From JAUIAI01 sp045106815 (GTDB taxonomy: Bacteria; Pseudomonadota; Gammaproteobacteria; Burkholderiales; Burkholderiaceae_E), in the NCBI GenBank assembly GCA_045106815.1, contig JBGCFG010000082.1:7644-71643 (forward strand): a stretch of DNA of 64,000 nt, written 5' to 3'. The translations under genes and the position numbers were made by a program. Below the pieces are notes generated by a model that saw only the letters and a program-made list of their open reading frames with translations, did no database searches and was not told the DNA's origin. Shown piece by piece: positions 29,101 through 36,149 of the stretch (positions within the stretch are counted from its first letter, which is position 1; each line of letters starts with the position of its first letter).

Positions 29101-29617
29101 GCCAGCGCTGGTGCGCTTGCCGGGAATCGTTAGCTTGCTCAATTTGCGCGCCAGAAGCCGTGCTGGCATCAGCGGTTTCCAGGACTTTGGCAGAATGAGC
29201 GGCTGTTATCCGATAAGCATCGGGACCCGTTTTGTCGATCTGAAAGCGTTGCGGATCACCCGAAACGCAACTCGATTGGACAACTTCAGTGCCGTCTGCA
29301 GTGCCCGCGGCTTGTACATGAAGGCAGCGACGGCTGTGCTGGGCAATGACTCGAAAGAGATTCACATATCCCGTTACGGGTTCAAGCTCAAACAGTTGCT
29401 CAGGCGCACCGGTACAGGATGCCTGGATGGCTGGCACGCCGTTGCCCATCGCCCCATCGCGGACGGTCAGACACTGATTGCTGTGATTGACGATGATCCG
29501 GGTCGTGACGTTTGCCGCGTACGCCGCCGGTGTCAGACAAAGCACGCCCAGCAGGCACAGACCTACACCGAATATCAGCGCACCATAAGAGCGCTGTCCC
29601 CTGCTGAGAGCTTGCAT
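23195..29617 (-). CDS. Giant secreted galactose-oxidase-like / dihaem cytochrome c multidomain protein
   Basis: A 2140-residue exported protein. Order: signal peptide (1-35, PAAYA-A); ricin-type lectin (36-175, three QxF/QxW motifs); Kelch propeller of galactose/glyoxal oxidase type (about 185-560); DUF1929-type Ig domain (about 566-660); Asp-rich TSP3-like calcium repeats (662-722, 868-910, 1546-1612); PA14 (730-860); YVTN propeller (920-1280); dihaem cytochrome c domain (1286-1536) with CASCH 1311-1315 and CQTCH 1441-1445; three C-terminal 136-residue modules with an Ig-like domain between the first two. Copper-radical residues match galactose oxidase: Cys254 (HDMFC), Tyr299 (RWYG), Tyr518-His519 (RNYHS), His603 (VTHAMNTDQR). 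The likely role is oxidation of an alcohol or aldehyde outside the cytoplasm, with electrons possibly passing to the haems. It follows the dihaem gene by 72 bases. Substrate is unknown. Confidence 0.9.
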   Translation of the reverse strand: MQALSRGQRSYGALIFGVGLCLLGVLCLTPAAYAANVTTRIIVNHSNQCLTVRDGAMGNGVPAIQASCTGAPEQLFELEPVTGYVNLFRVIAQHSRRCLHVQAAGTADGTEVVQSSCVSGDPQRFQIDKTGPDAYRITAAHSAKVLETADASTASGAQIEQANDSRQAHQRWRFSSTNVPVAFATHEVGRWGEVIEWPEIAISAGAMPNGKVLTWSSTEINAFPSNREFTHASVFDPMTGQFESIDNPAHDMFCAGVSMLEDGNLIAAGGNPSDRRTSVYDWKTGEWRSRALMNRSRWYGSHLTLPGGHTWISHAKDAGNTAERYDPDKNIWTLTTGTSMQTLVDEQNANNARPRANTGHNVEWWAHTAVAPSGEVFQAGPMPTWHLFNANGVGSTQSLGQPAGDRGRMYGNIATYGKGKVLLVGGYDRTQGSATDINDVYRVDLNGAAPVVTQGQPTTMPRSNADAVTLPTGEVLIIGGNVLGRIFTDDGSVYTGEIWNPDTNQWRMTAGMSKPRNYHSTTLLLQDGRVLAAGGGGCGSCNANHRDGQIFSPPYLFKTDGTLADRPVITSAPLETAAAQTISVQTSVPVERFSLVRLSAVTHAMNTDQRHLRVEIASGGNGDYQLNIEANPNVLIPGYYWLFAIDANGHPSVGHTIQVRRIDADGDGVIDLDDEFPNDPNESTDTDGDGVGDNTDAFPTDANEQLDSDGDGLGDNSDPQPTDPGLPADISFEYFHGTWSALPDFDELTPVKSGRLNQFGLTPRTRNDQFGFRFTGRLNIDIAGEYTFFTASDDGSQLFINGELIVDNDGLHGVVTESGRVELAAGTHDIVVTYFERGGGERLTVSYAGPVGPRQSIPIKALNDTTLPDADADGVPDRNDAFPDDPDESSDRDGDGVGDNADVFPDDADRSALSAPAPVLNSTSILVMGQGNTETVWTVNPDNNSVSIIDSTGSLVREISVGDQPQSLAQLDSNRIVVVNKASASLSEIDIAGLSVVRELSLPPNTRPHGIVVSSAGGGLFVALEATHDVIKVSPANGAILGVTRLTGTPRHLAISPDGQMLYAPLFITPHQTGESTNTMPTAGQQARVERVETTGMNLLDPIALGYQSVAAGEQSGPGLPNYLHAPVISTDGLRAYLPSKQDNIAGGLARTGQALSFDHRVRAVTSRLDLRTNTENPAIRIDHDNASLASAAVLTEDGRTLFIALETSREVVVYDLVLGFSVTRIPVGRAPQGLALSANGAILFVQNFMDRTVSRLDITDVLTGNSIVATPLGTTQTIVADLLPPQVLRGKQLFYDAADNRLARDNYVSCASCHSDGGHDGRSWDLSQIGEGVRNTIDLRGKAGTGHGRLHWSANFDEVHDFEQDIRVLFGGTGLMSDVDFSRTSDALGQSKAGLSADLDAMATYVTSLSSVGRSPWRDASGTLTAAAADGRDVFQSLGCQTCHSGQTFTDSPQGRLHDIGTVDSATGQRAGLALSGLDTPTLRGVWATAPYLHDGSASTLDEAVLAHRAPGLPFDSNEVSAQDMRQLVSYLKQIDDDETAAPELDSDGDGLPDSTDPDDDNDGVNDGSDAFPNDPLESVDTDNDGIGNNADPDDDNDGVADAVDADPLDPAIGMSGGGLSCNRLLDGNFESGLGQWQSNASPALINQAYAGNAALRFEAGYLSQLIAATPQAQYRLSGFYRSFGNAGWAGVGIDFIDTNGQEIGETVRTLAAVDAYTAFDIPAQVPANTSSMRIWFFAETGRSIELDDLDLRLVDCVDEGGANGTPIIQNPGNQSGQVGDSVSLAITGIDPDGDNLSYSAVNLPAGLSIDPASGLISGQFTQAGSRDVTVTVNDGRSAGSGMFTWSVLRADAGASCNLLSNGDFELGAQGWASSVVPVLVANVLGTDTSLQFSGGWISSTVQIEPLAQYVLSGDYLSATGNGWSGVGVDFLDADGIELGEQVRSLEPTQSAGRLTLNLNPPAQTASARVWFYTDTDRLLTLDALDFRNVQCPGGPTESPECNLVLNSGFETGDAGWSSSTSPSLVGNAPEGQQAYAVTDGWVSYELAVEPGLNYLSSAQVSSVGNSGWSGVGINFIDANGAKLSDEIQTIERLDVYSLVTVSGLAPIGSVTAQLWFYADAGRTLRIDQVSMAKEGCTP
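23204..23611 (-). repeat. C-terminal Cys-to-Cys module, copy 3
   Basis: Residues 2003-2138 of the giant protein, exactly 136 residues from Cys to Cys. Begins CNLVLNSGFETG, with central GWSGVGINFIDANG and late LWFYADAGRTLRID. Same length and landmarks as copies 1 and 2; a jelly-roll carbohydrate-binding-like fold closed by a disulfide is likely. Confidence 0.85.
23639..24046 (-). repeat. C-terminal Cys-to-Cys module, copy 2
   Basis: Residues 1858-1993 of the giant protein, exactly 136 residues from Cys to Cys. Begins CNLLSNGDFELG, with central GWSGVGVDFLDADG and late VWFYTDTDRLLTLD. Nine residues separate it from copy 3. Confidence 0.85.
24344..24751 (-). repeat. C-terminal Cys-to-Cys module, copy 1
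   Basis: Residues 1623-1758 of the giant protein, exactly 136 residues from Cys to Cys. Begins CNRLLDGNFESG, with central GWAGVGIDFIDTNG and late IWFFAETGRSIELD. A cadherin/He_PIG-like Ig domain (about 1766-1850) separates it from copy 2. Confidence 0.85.
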
Positions 29618-29689
29618 TCCATTACCGGCTTTGTTTTTGGTCAGCCGATGCTAGCGATGCGTCCACCCTCAAAACAGGTAACTTGTCAC

Positions 29690-31012
29690 CTATCGAGTCT
29701 GTTCAGGCTCCGACAACATGTCAAGAAATGCGACTAGCGCGTCAATCTGGTCGCCGTCAAGATCAAGCGGCGTTAACTCATGAACACTTTCAGGCCCGGT
29801 TATCGGCGGTGAGACATAGTGTTTGATCACTTCTCGTAGCGTCGCAAAGCGACCATCATGGAAGTATGGGGCTGTCGCACTCACGTTACGCAAGGTGGGG
29901 GTCTTGAAGGCGCCGCTCAGGGGTTCGTGTGGATCACGACTCATAAACCGAAGCGCGTTACATTGCGCGAGCGTGGCATCGCTATAGGGACCGCGACAGT
30001 TGAATTCGTCTGCCAAAACAGACTGAATGCCGAGGATTCGACCGAGATCGATTTGCTCACCACTAAACTGACCACTACCAACGTTATGAAATCCCTCGTT
30101 GGTAAAGCGCCCACCGTTATGGCAGCGAAGGCATTGCGTCTTACTGTCGTCGATGAACAGTTCAAGGCCGGCACGCTCTTGATCAGAAATGAGTGTTGAA
30201 GCTGCGGTTGCCCCGCCCGCCCCATCTTCCAGGAGTAGTGCCTGAACATATCGGTCAAACCGACTCAGCTCAGGCAGCAAGGTGCGCATATAGGCACCCA
30301 GCGATTTCCCGAGATTGGCGTATTGACGATTGAGTCGCTTGCGAACACTGACCGGCAGACGATACCAATGGGAACGAGCAGGTTCGCTGGCCAATGGCCC
30401 AGCCCCTTCACTGAGCGCCTTGACCGATTCAGGAACAAGTAATGGTCGCCCAAACAATTGCTGATAAAGGGATGCGCTGGTCTCATCTTCGACCGCTGCG
30501 AGAAGAACCGACACACGAGTTGAGTTCATTTCATCGGGCGACTCAAACGGAATCAGTGACTGCGCCCAGAGTGAGTCGCGACGGCCGTCCCAATAGAACC
30601 AATCCTGGTATGCCGCCCCAACAATTGTCGGCGTATTACGCCCGCGATCGAACTGATCACCACCCGACTGCACTCTGCCATCGGTAAAGTAGCGCTCAGG
30701 GTCATGACAGCTAGCGCAGGACATCTGGCCGGAGCGACTTAACCGGGCATCATGAAAGAGCTGTCTTCCAAGCGCGATGGCCAGCGGATTGTCAGCGACC
30801 GAATTCGACGGGCTTGCAGGCACAGGACCAAGGCTCGCCAGTGTCAATGACCTCAGGACACCGAGCTGTTCGTCTGACCAATGACGGCTCGCTTGAGAAT
30901 CCGTCGCAGGCTTATCGTTCGCAACAACTGTTTGACCAAACAGCGCGGTAGCGATCGAAGCGACCAGAATGCCGCTTATGAAGTAATGAGTGAGCCAGCG
31001 CGGTTCTGACAT
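29690..31012 (-). CDS. Dihaem cytochrome c peroxidase / MauG-like protein
   Basis: A 440-residue exported protein. N-terminal signal peptide with hydrophobic core FISGILVASIATALFG. Two c-type haem sites: CASCH at residues 99-103 and CLRCH at 294-298. Family landmarks: LGRQLFHDARLS, RNTPTIVGAAY, WDGRRDSLWAQSLIPFESP, TPTLRNVSATAPYFHDGRFATL. CcpA/MauG relatives reduce H2O2 or oxidise protein residues at long range. ATG 31012 is chosen because it gives a proper signal peptide; the frame extends upstream into the YtkA-like gene. It lies between the YtkA-like gene and the giant oxidase gene on the same strand, which suggests a shared electron-transfer or maturation role. Confidence 0.92.
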   Translation of the reverse strand: MSEPRWLTHYFISGILVASIATALFGQTVVANDKPATDSQASRHWSDEQLGVLRSLTLASLGPVPASPSNSVADNPLAIALGRQLFHDARLSRSGQMSCASCHDPERYFTDGRVQSGGDQFDRGRNTPTIVGAAYQDWFYWDGRRDSLWAQSLIPFESPDEMNSTRVSVLLAAVEDETSASLYQQLFGRPLLVPESVKALSEGAGPLASEPARSHWYRLPVSVRKRLNRQYANLGKSLGAYMRTLLPELSRFDRYVQALLLEDGAGGATAASTLISDQERAGLELFIDDSKTQCLRCHNGGRFTNEGFHNVGSGQFSGEQIDLGRILGIQSVLADEFNCRGPYSDATLAQCNALRFMSRDPHEPLSGAFKTPTLRNVSATAPYFHDGRFATLREVIKHYVSPPITGPESVHELTPLDLDGDQIDALVAFLDMLSEPEQTR

Positions 31013-31014
31013 GT

Positions 31015-31455
31015 TCAAAAATCGACCCTGACCGCCAGCGTAGCAACGTCGCGACCAGTCGGCGAAGCAATCGCTACCTTCAGTTCCCATGCGCCGCGCA
31101 TGTTGAAGCGCATGCCTTCCACAAGGTACACACCCGCCCGGAGCTCACGAGTCACCTGTGGCTGGCTTGGCAACCCGTGTCCATGATCCGGCATGCCCCC
31201 GGCAATCGACACGCGCGCATGTGAAACGGGCGCGCCGCGCGTCGTGGAGATTGCAATCGTCCATTGATGGAAGCGGCCAATACGTGGATTCGATGAAACA
31301 GGTCTCGCACTCACGCGGTAAAGTCCGCCCCCGGACAAAACCTCATCTGATGCAGCTCTTACGCCGCCAGGAAGCGACGCGGGCGAAAGCAGCGAGGCGC
31401 CCAGCAGAACCACCAACTGACTGATCAGACGACGACGTTTAGATCGGCAAAGCAC
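31015..31455 (-). CDS. Exported YtkA-like domain protein
   Basis: A 146-residue protein starting at GTG 31455, supported by AAAGGAC five bases upstream and by the resulting signal peptide (CRSKRRRLISQLVVLLGASL). The body has the YtkA/FixH-like signature ISIAGGMPDHGHGLPSQPQV written here in two parts: VSIAGGMPDHGHG then LPSQPQV, followed by YLVEGMRFNMRGAWELKV. YtkA-like domains are beta sandwiches often found beside copper or cytochrome genes; the His pair in DHGHG could bind metal. An in-frame ATG at 31572 is an alternative start. It is the first gene of the unit with the dihaem cytochrome and the giant oxidase. Confidence 0.75.
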   Translation of the reverse strand: MLCRSKRRRLISQLVVLLGASLLSPASLPGGVRAASDEVLSGGGLYRVSARPVSSNPRIGRFHQWTIAISTTRGAPVSHARVSIAGGMPDHGHGLPSQPQVTRELRAGVYLVEGMRFNMRGAWELKVAIASPTGRDVATLAVRVDF

Positions 31456-31727
31456 GAACTGTCCTTTGAAGGCAAATAGACCGTCACAAGTTTGCGCGAA
31501 AGCAGACCGATCAACAGGGTCCGCCAGCCTGACTGCCGCTGCAGCAGGACGGACGGTCATCGTAGGGATCAACCGTTGATGCCGGGCCTTGCACCATTCA
31601 TCGATAAGAGCGCATCAGCTCGCTCACAAGCGTATTACATCACCGCTAGGAGACGCCCGGCCCCGCCATACTCTCACTTTGATTCACGGGCCAGCTTTTG
31701 TGCCCAAGCCCATCGTCTGAAAATACT
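31456..31727. other. Divergent intergenic region upstream of the oxidase unit
   Basis: About 270 bases between the YtkA-like gene (leftward) and a small membrane protein gene (rightward). The leftward frame stays open to 31572, so part may be coding if an earlier start is used. No convincing -35/-10 pair, operator palindrome or terminator was seen. Confidence 0.4.
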
Positions 31728-32231
31728 ATGAACTTACTGCTATCGATTTTTGTTGCACTGGTCCTGATTGCCCTGATTCTCGCCGTAAGCGCGAGACTCT
31801 TAACGCGCGCCGATCAGCGTCGCAGGGCACGGGCCGACTTCAATGCGTTTATGAAGGCGATCTTCCACTGGACAGAGCAGCGAGATGATTTATCGAGAAT
31901 GCGCGACGCGATGGAGGCAATTGAATCGCACAAGCAGACGATTCTTCAGATCCAGATTTCGCTTGATGACGATCTTTACCTGAGCCGTGCCCGGCGCGAC
32001 TACCTAAAGGAATATGAGCGCCTGCAGCGCAGGCACAATGCCTTGATTAAGCGGTCAAAGTCATCAAAGATGCCGGCTGGAGACGAAAAACTCTATGCAA
32101 CAGCAGTCAGTTTTCAAGACGCGGTAATCTCGCTCACCCGCGGCACTCAGACCCAGGCGCAAGCACAGTTGCAGGCAAAGGCGCAGGTCGAAATGGAAAT
32201 CCCGTCTAGCCAAATGGTGGCTTCTGGCTAA
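31728..32231 (+). CDS. Small single-pass membrane protein with coiled coil, unknown function
   Basis: A 167-residue protein. One N-terminal membrane helix (LLLSIFVALVLIALILAVSA) is followed by a basic stop-transfer stretch (RLLTRADQRRRAR) and a long charged helical region of about 95 residues with coiled-coil character. The tail is Gln/Ala-rich. ATG 31728 is preferred to TTG 31698. It does not match a family I recognise. The last 26 bases overlap the end of the opposing enoyl-CoA hydratase gene. Confidence 0.6.
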   Translation: MNLLLSIFVALVLIALILAVSARLLTRADQRRRARADFNAFMKAIFHWTEQRDDLSRMRDAMEAIESHKQTILQIQISLDDDLYLSRARRDYLKEYERLQRRHNALIKRSKSSKMPAGDEKLYATAVSFQDAVISLTRGTQTQAQAQLQAKAQVEMEIPSSQMVASG

Positions 32232-33021
32232 ACTGCGGGGCCCGCTTTTCACGAATCGACGATACGCCTTCTCGCACATCCGGGCCCGCAAAGCCCATGA
32301 ACTCAAGGGCGAGCGAGGTATCAAAGCTTGGCCCAGCCATTCGCAGCCAGTTGTTGAGCGCGTACTTAGTCCATCTCACCGCGGTGTGAGATGAGCTGCA
32401 GAATCTAGCCGCGATCTCATCGGCTTTTTGATCGAGTGCGTCATCTTCGACACACAAAGACACCAGGCCGATTCTCTCGGCCTCCTCGCCAGATAGAGGT
32501 TCGCACAGCATCAGGTGATACTTCGCCTTTGCCATCCCAACCAGCAGCGGCCAAACGACAGCAGCATGATCCCCTGCTGCAACACCTAAACGAGTGTGCC
32601 CATCAATAATGCGCGCGGTTTTAGATGCAATGGATACGTCCGCTAGCAGCCCCGCCACAAGACCGGCACCCACGGCAGGTCCACGCATAGCCGAGACAAC
32701 CGGCGTTGAGCAATTGATCAGGTTGTAGACAAGGTCGCGCGCCTCACGCCAAACGCGCGCTCGCGTGTCAAAGTCCTCAGCCATTTCCGAGACAAGGTCA
32801 AGATCCCCGCCAGCCGAGAACGCTTTGCCTGCCCCCTTGATGACAATGCAATTGACGTCGGGATCGGCATCTAAGAGCGGCCATATGTCTGCAAGCTCCC
32901 GATGCATATTGGCGTCGGCGGCATTGAGTCTTCCGGGGCTACTCATCACAACCGTCATCACGCCCGCTTCAGTCGGACCGTCGAGGCTTAGACTGGCAAA
33001 CGACTCATATGACTTGCTCAT
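32206..33021 (-). CDS. Enoyl-CoA hydratase/isomerase family protein
   Basis: A 271-residue crotonase-fold protein. The oxyanion-hole segments are GRLNAADANMHRELADI with KGAGKAFSAGGDLDL, and MRGPAVGAGLVAGLLADVSIAS. The position usually held by the second hydratase Glu reads LGVAAGDHAAVVWP, so a Glu is not evident there and a non-hydratase reaction (isomerase, hydrolase, decarboxylase) is possible. The start overlaps the acyl-CoA ligase stop by four bases (33018-33021), so the two enzymes probably act on one acyl-CoA pathway, such as degradation of an aromatic or branched acid. Confidence 0.88.
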   Translation of the reverse strand: MSKSYESFASLSLDGPTEAGVMTVVMSSPGRLNAADANMHRELADIWPLLDADPDVNCIVIKGAGKAFSAGGDLDLVSEMAEDFDTRARVWREARDLVYNLINCSTPVVSAMRGPAVGAGLVAGLLADVSIASKTARIIDGHTRLGVAAGDHAAVVWPLLVGMAKAKYHLMLCEPLSGEEAERIGLVSLCVEDDALDQKADEIAARFCSSSHTAVRWTKYALNNWLRMAGPSFDTSLALEFMGFAGPDVREGVSSIREKRAPQFSQKPPFG

Positions 33022-34562
33022 ATTCTCTTCTCCTGTTCCTGCCAGTATCTGTCGCGCAGAACAGTTTTCTGGATCTTACCTATGGGTGTTTTCGGGAAAT
33101 CGCTAACAAAGTTCACCTGACGGGGACGCTTGAATCGAGCCAAACGTTGCACGCAGTGGCCTATGACCGACTCCTCGGTGAGTGCCTGGCCGGGCTGCAG
33201 CGAGACATAGGCCAGCGGTATCTCGCCCCACTTATCATCGGGCACCCCAAAGACAGCGCACTCCGCAACCGCTGACAACTCGTAAATGACAGACTCGATT
33301 TCTTTCGGATACACGTTCTCGCCGCCGCAGATCATCATGTCTTTAGAGCGGTCAATAAGCGTGATGAAGCCTTCTTCATCAATGGTCGCAACATCACCTG
33401 ACCATCCCCACCCATCGCCAAGCTTGAAGAATGCGTCGGTTTGTTCGGGCTCGCCGTAGTATCGCAGCATGAGGTTCTCGCCCTTGGATACAACCTCACC
33501 AATCTCGCCGATGTCAACATCGGTGCCATCGGGCCGCACAACTCGCACGTCAACGTTATAAGGCTGCCGCCCGACTGCGCCTAGTTTGTCTGGTAAATAC
33601 CAATCTCTCAGCACGGCGATCACGCCCATTTCCGATTGACCGTAAATCTGCGTCAGTTTAAGTTTTGGCAGTCGCTCTCGCAGCCCGTGTTGAACCCAGT
33701 CAGGCATGGGCGCGCCCGCAAAACTGAGTTTTTGCCAAGTGCTCAGGCGCTGAGCATCAAATGCGGGTGAGTTCAAGAGCATCGCTGCCTGAGTAGGCAC
33801 CATAAAACACGCGGTCATGGCGGTGCGCTCAACCATCTCAATGAAGGCCTCAGGGGACCACTTGGGCAGGAGTGTCGTCGTCGCACCTGCCAGGACGGCC
33901 GGCTGGAACATGATGTTGAGCGCCGCGACGTGAAACATGGGCGTGACGATCCCGACGGTGTCTGTCTCGTCAATCGCCTCCTCGACCATAACTGTGTGCG
34001 CGGTGATAGCCCTTGCACGGTGGGAACAGAGCACCCCCTTTGGCCGACCCGTCGTGCCGCCCGTGTAGGTCATGCAAAACGGATCAGTGTCTGAAAGCGC
34101 GATGTCCGGCGCAGCCTCACTGGCATCAGCAATCCAGTCGTCAAATCTGGAAACCTGCGGGTGATCACCTACCCCGCCTATCTCAACAAAGCTGGTGACT
34201 GCAGGCAACGATGCACGAACTGCTTGTACCTTTTCAGCAAACGCGTGGTCATAGATCAGCACCTGCACATCTGCTTTGCTCAGCACAAACTGCAATTCTG
34301 CGGCGGCATATAGAACAGACACGTTGGTCAAAACGCGGCCACTACGGGCAACGCCAAAGAATGCAATGCCGTAGGGCACAAGGTTGCGACTAAGGATCGC
34401 AACCGTTGCTTGCGCAGGTAACGACAAGCTGAGCAGTTTGTTAGCGAGTTGATTGGCCCGCAAATGCAACTGACGATAGCTCAGATCAGATCCTTCACAG
34501 GCAATTGCAGTTTTGTTTGGGAACCTTTGCGCGGACCGACGCAACATATCACCCGTTAGCAT
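33018..34562 (-). CDS. AMP-dependent acyl-CoA synthetase/ligase
   Basis: A 514-residue ANL-superfamily enzyme that activates a carboxylic acid with ATP and CoA. P-loop-like MTYTGGTTGRPKGVL, the A5 region QIYGQSEMGV, A7/A8 GWGWSGDVATIDEEGFITLIDRSKDM and the C-terminal catalytic Lys in FPKTPIGKIQKTVLR are all present. The exact acid is not predictable. It is first in a two-gene operon with the enoyl-CoA hydratase-like gene. Confidence 0.92.
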   Translation of the reverse strand: MLTGDMLRRSAQRFPNKTAIACEGSDLSYRQLHLRANQLANKLLSLSLPAQATVAILSRNLVPYGIAFFGVARSGRVLTNVSVLYAAAELQFVLSKADVQVLIYDHAFAEKVQAVRASLPAVTSFVEIGGVGDHPQVSRFDDWIADASEAAPDIALSDTDPFCMTYTGGTTGRPKGVLCSHRARAITAHTVMVEEAIDETDTVGIVTPMFHVAALNIMFQPAVLAGATTTLLPKWSPEAFIEMVERTAMTACFMVPTQAAMLLNSPAFDAQRLSTWQKLSFAGAPMPDWVQHGLRERLPKLKLTQIYGQSEMGVIAVLRDWYLPDKLGAVGRQPYNVDVRVVRPDGTDVDIGEIGEVVSKGENLMLRYYGEPEQTDAFFKLGDGWGWSGDVATIDEEGFITLIDRSKDMMICGGENVYPKEIESVIYELSAVAECAVFGVPDDKWGEIPLAYVSLQPGQALTEESVIGHCVQRLARFKRPRQVNFVSDFPKTPIGKIQKTVLRDRYWQEQEKRI

Positions 34563-34764
34563 TGCTTGCCTCTTTCAAATGCCCGGCAGTTTCGATCAAT
34601 CGCGATGAGCAAACAGTCATCTATTCCTCCTCCGAACGATAGCGCGATGGTAACGCTAACGTCCGATCATACAGTCGCGCATGCTCTTTCCGAGCAAAGC
34701 GGCGCAAATGGCTGGCAAAGTCGAGCGGCCTAGAGTGAGGTCACTTACTTATGGAGAAACGTCG

Positions 34765-35199
34765 ATGGAACTCAACCCAAATGCCCTGCCCAGCCAAGCC
34801 ACCATGACCGGATCAGGTAGTGCAATCGATCTGTCAAATCTGCCCTCTGCCAACGCATCCGAGACGACGGTCCTAGCCCAGGCAAAAGGTACCGAGGGGC
34901 GTAGGAACTTCGTGGCTGTAGATGCCATCAGGTGGGCGAGCCGTGAGGGGCAAGCCTTCGCGGACAAAATCATTGAGGAGACTGGCGCCAACACGCCGGA
35001 AGAACGAAACATCGCGCGCCAATTGGCCTACATGATGGATTCCAGCGGCTCGAATGGCGGACAGTTCACAGCCGAGATTCAAAATCAGGCGGCTGAGTAT
35101 GCCAATCTGGCTGCCATGGGCGAAGGAACAGGCGCCGCAGATCTTAGTGATGGCTTGTGGGAAGTTGCCCAGGCATTCATCGACATATACGCTCAGTAG
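34765..35199 (+). CDS. Orphan hypothetical protein
   Basis: A 144-residue protein with no recognised family. ATG 34765 is chosen because GGAGAAA lies six bases upstream; the frame is open back to 34681. The N-terminal 50 residues are Ser/Ala/Asn-rich and probably disordered. The rest looks helical (VDAIRWASREGQAFADKII, EERNIARQLAYMMD, FTAEIQNQAAEYANLAAM). There are no Cys, no signal peptide and no membrane helix. It stands alone between divergent and convergent neighbours, with a candidate terminator just after it. Confidence 0.5.
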   Translation: MELNPNALPSQATMTGSGSAIDLSNLPSANASETTVLAQAKGTEGRRNFVAVDAIRWASREGQAFADKIIEETGANTPEERNIARQLAYMMDSSGSNGGQFTAEIQNQAAEYANLAAMGEGTGAADLSDGLWEVAQAFIDIYAQ

Positions 35200-35206
35200 T
35201 TTCTGA

Positions 35207-35231
35207 CCGGCAGCGACTAGCGGGCTGCCGG
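35207..35231. terminator. Candidate bidirectional hairpin between convergent genes
   Basis: CCGGCAG (35207-35213) and CTGCCGG (35225-35231) form a seven-base perfect stem with an 11-base loop. It spans the 3' end of the MipA/OmpV-like gene and lies just after the orphan gene stop. There is no T-run, so efficiency is doubtful. Confidence 0.4.
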
Positions 35232-36137
35232 CTTATCCGACTCAAAGATTTTCCAGGAAAAGCCAATGCCCGCCGTCCAGCCGCCATTTCGCTCAACCAA
35301 GGGACTGTCTTCATTGGAGGCGCCCCCAATATAGTTGAACCGGGCAAATGCCACGAGACGCCAATTGGGCGTGATGCGGCGTCCGAGAAACACCCCGACT
35401 CTTGATGTCACCAAACCACTGCTGGCTTCGAACGCGGGACGCGTTGCCGTTGCGAAAGCCGGCGCGACACCGTAGAAAGTATCGTTATAGCGGCGTGTGC
35501 CGAATAGAACACCGGCTGCAATGCGTAAGTCAAACTTTTTAGGCAGCCGCTGACGCCATTGCAAAGTTGGCTCAAACGTCCAGCCTCGAAACGCAAACGA
35601 CTCGCTCAGGTTGAAAACGCCACGAGCAGGCAACTCAAGCGTGAGCGGATGACGGTTGTTGCGCCGACCCGGCACAATTTCGCCAAACCGGTAGCTAATG
35701 CGCGGGCCAATCTCAACAAGATTACCCAGTTCGGGCAGGCCTTCGCGAAGTGGCACTTCTGAGTTGCGCGAGCCAAAGGCTGCGGCTACGCCCACGTCAA
35801 GTTCGGTACGACTTGAGCGAAAAGCCCTTAGCGCAATATCGCCATCATCAACTCGAAAGACTGGTCCACGGTAAATAAAGTACGGCACCGCGATCATGCG
35901 ATCGACCCTGACGGCCGAGCCTGGATAAGCGAGCTGCGACAGTCCGACGCCGCCAAGCCCCAATTCCCATAAGGGTCTAAAGCGACCCTCACCGCGCCGT
36001 GCCAGGGCATCATCTTCAATCGTGGTGGCAGCGGTATCGTCCTGACCGTAGGACGGTGCAGGGGTAGAAAGCACCAAGGTGGCGCTTAGTAAGGTAAGGG
36101 CAGCAGCCCGAAAGAGAACACTCACAAAACCGCTCAA
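35217..36137 (-). CDS. MipA/OmpV-family outer-membrane protein
   Basis: A 306-residue (from TTG 36137) beta-barrel protein. Signal peptide FRAAALTLLSATLVLSTPAPSYGQ, then family features: WELGLGGVGLSQLAYPGS near the N-terminus, alternating hydrophobic strands, and a C-terminal strand GIGFSWKIF. MipA was described as a murein-synthase scaffold and OmpV as an outer-membrane protein; the role here is unknown. The ribosome-site-like AAGGA directly abuts the TTG, so GTG 36125 (302 residues, cleaner signal peptide) may be the true start. It lies 12 bases after the PAS-GGDEF-EAL gene on the same strand. Confidence 0.85.
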   Translation of the reverse strand: MSGFVSVLFRAAALTLLSATLVLSTPAPSYGQDDTAATTIEDDALARRGEGRFRPLWELGLGGVGLSQLAYPGSAVRVDRMIAVPYFIYRGPVFRVDDGDIALRAFRSSRTELDVGVAAAFGSRNSEVPLREGLPELGNLVEIGPRISYRFGEIVPGRRNNRHPLTLELPARGVFNLSESFAFRGWTFEPTLQWRQRLPKKFDLRIAAGVLFGTRRYNDTFYGVAPAFATATRPAFEASSGLVTSRVGVFLGRRITPNWRLVAFARFNYIGGASNEDSPLVERNGGWTAGIGFSWKIFESDKPAAR

Positions 36138-36149
36138 TCCTTATGCCAC

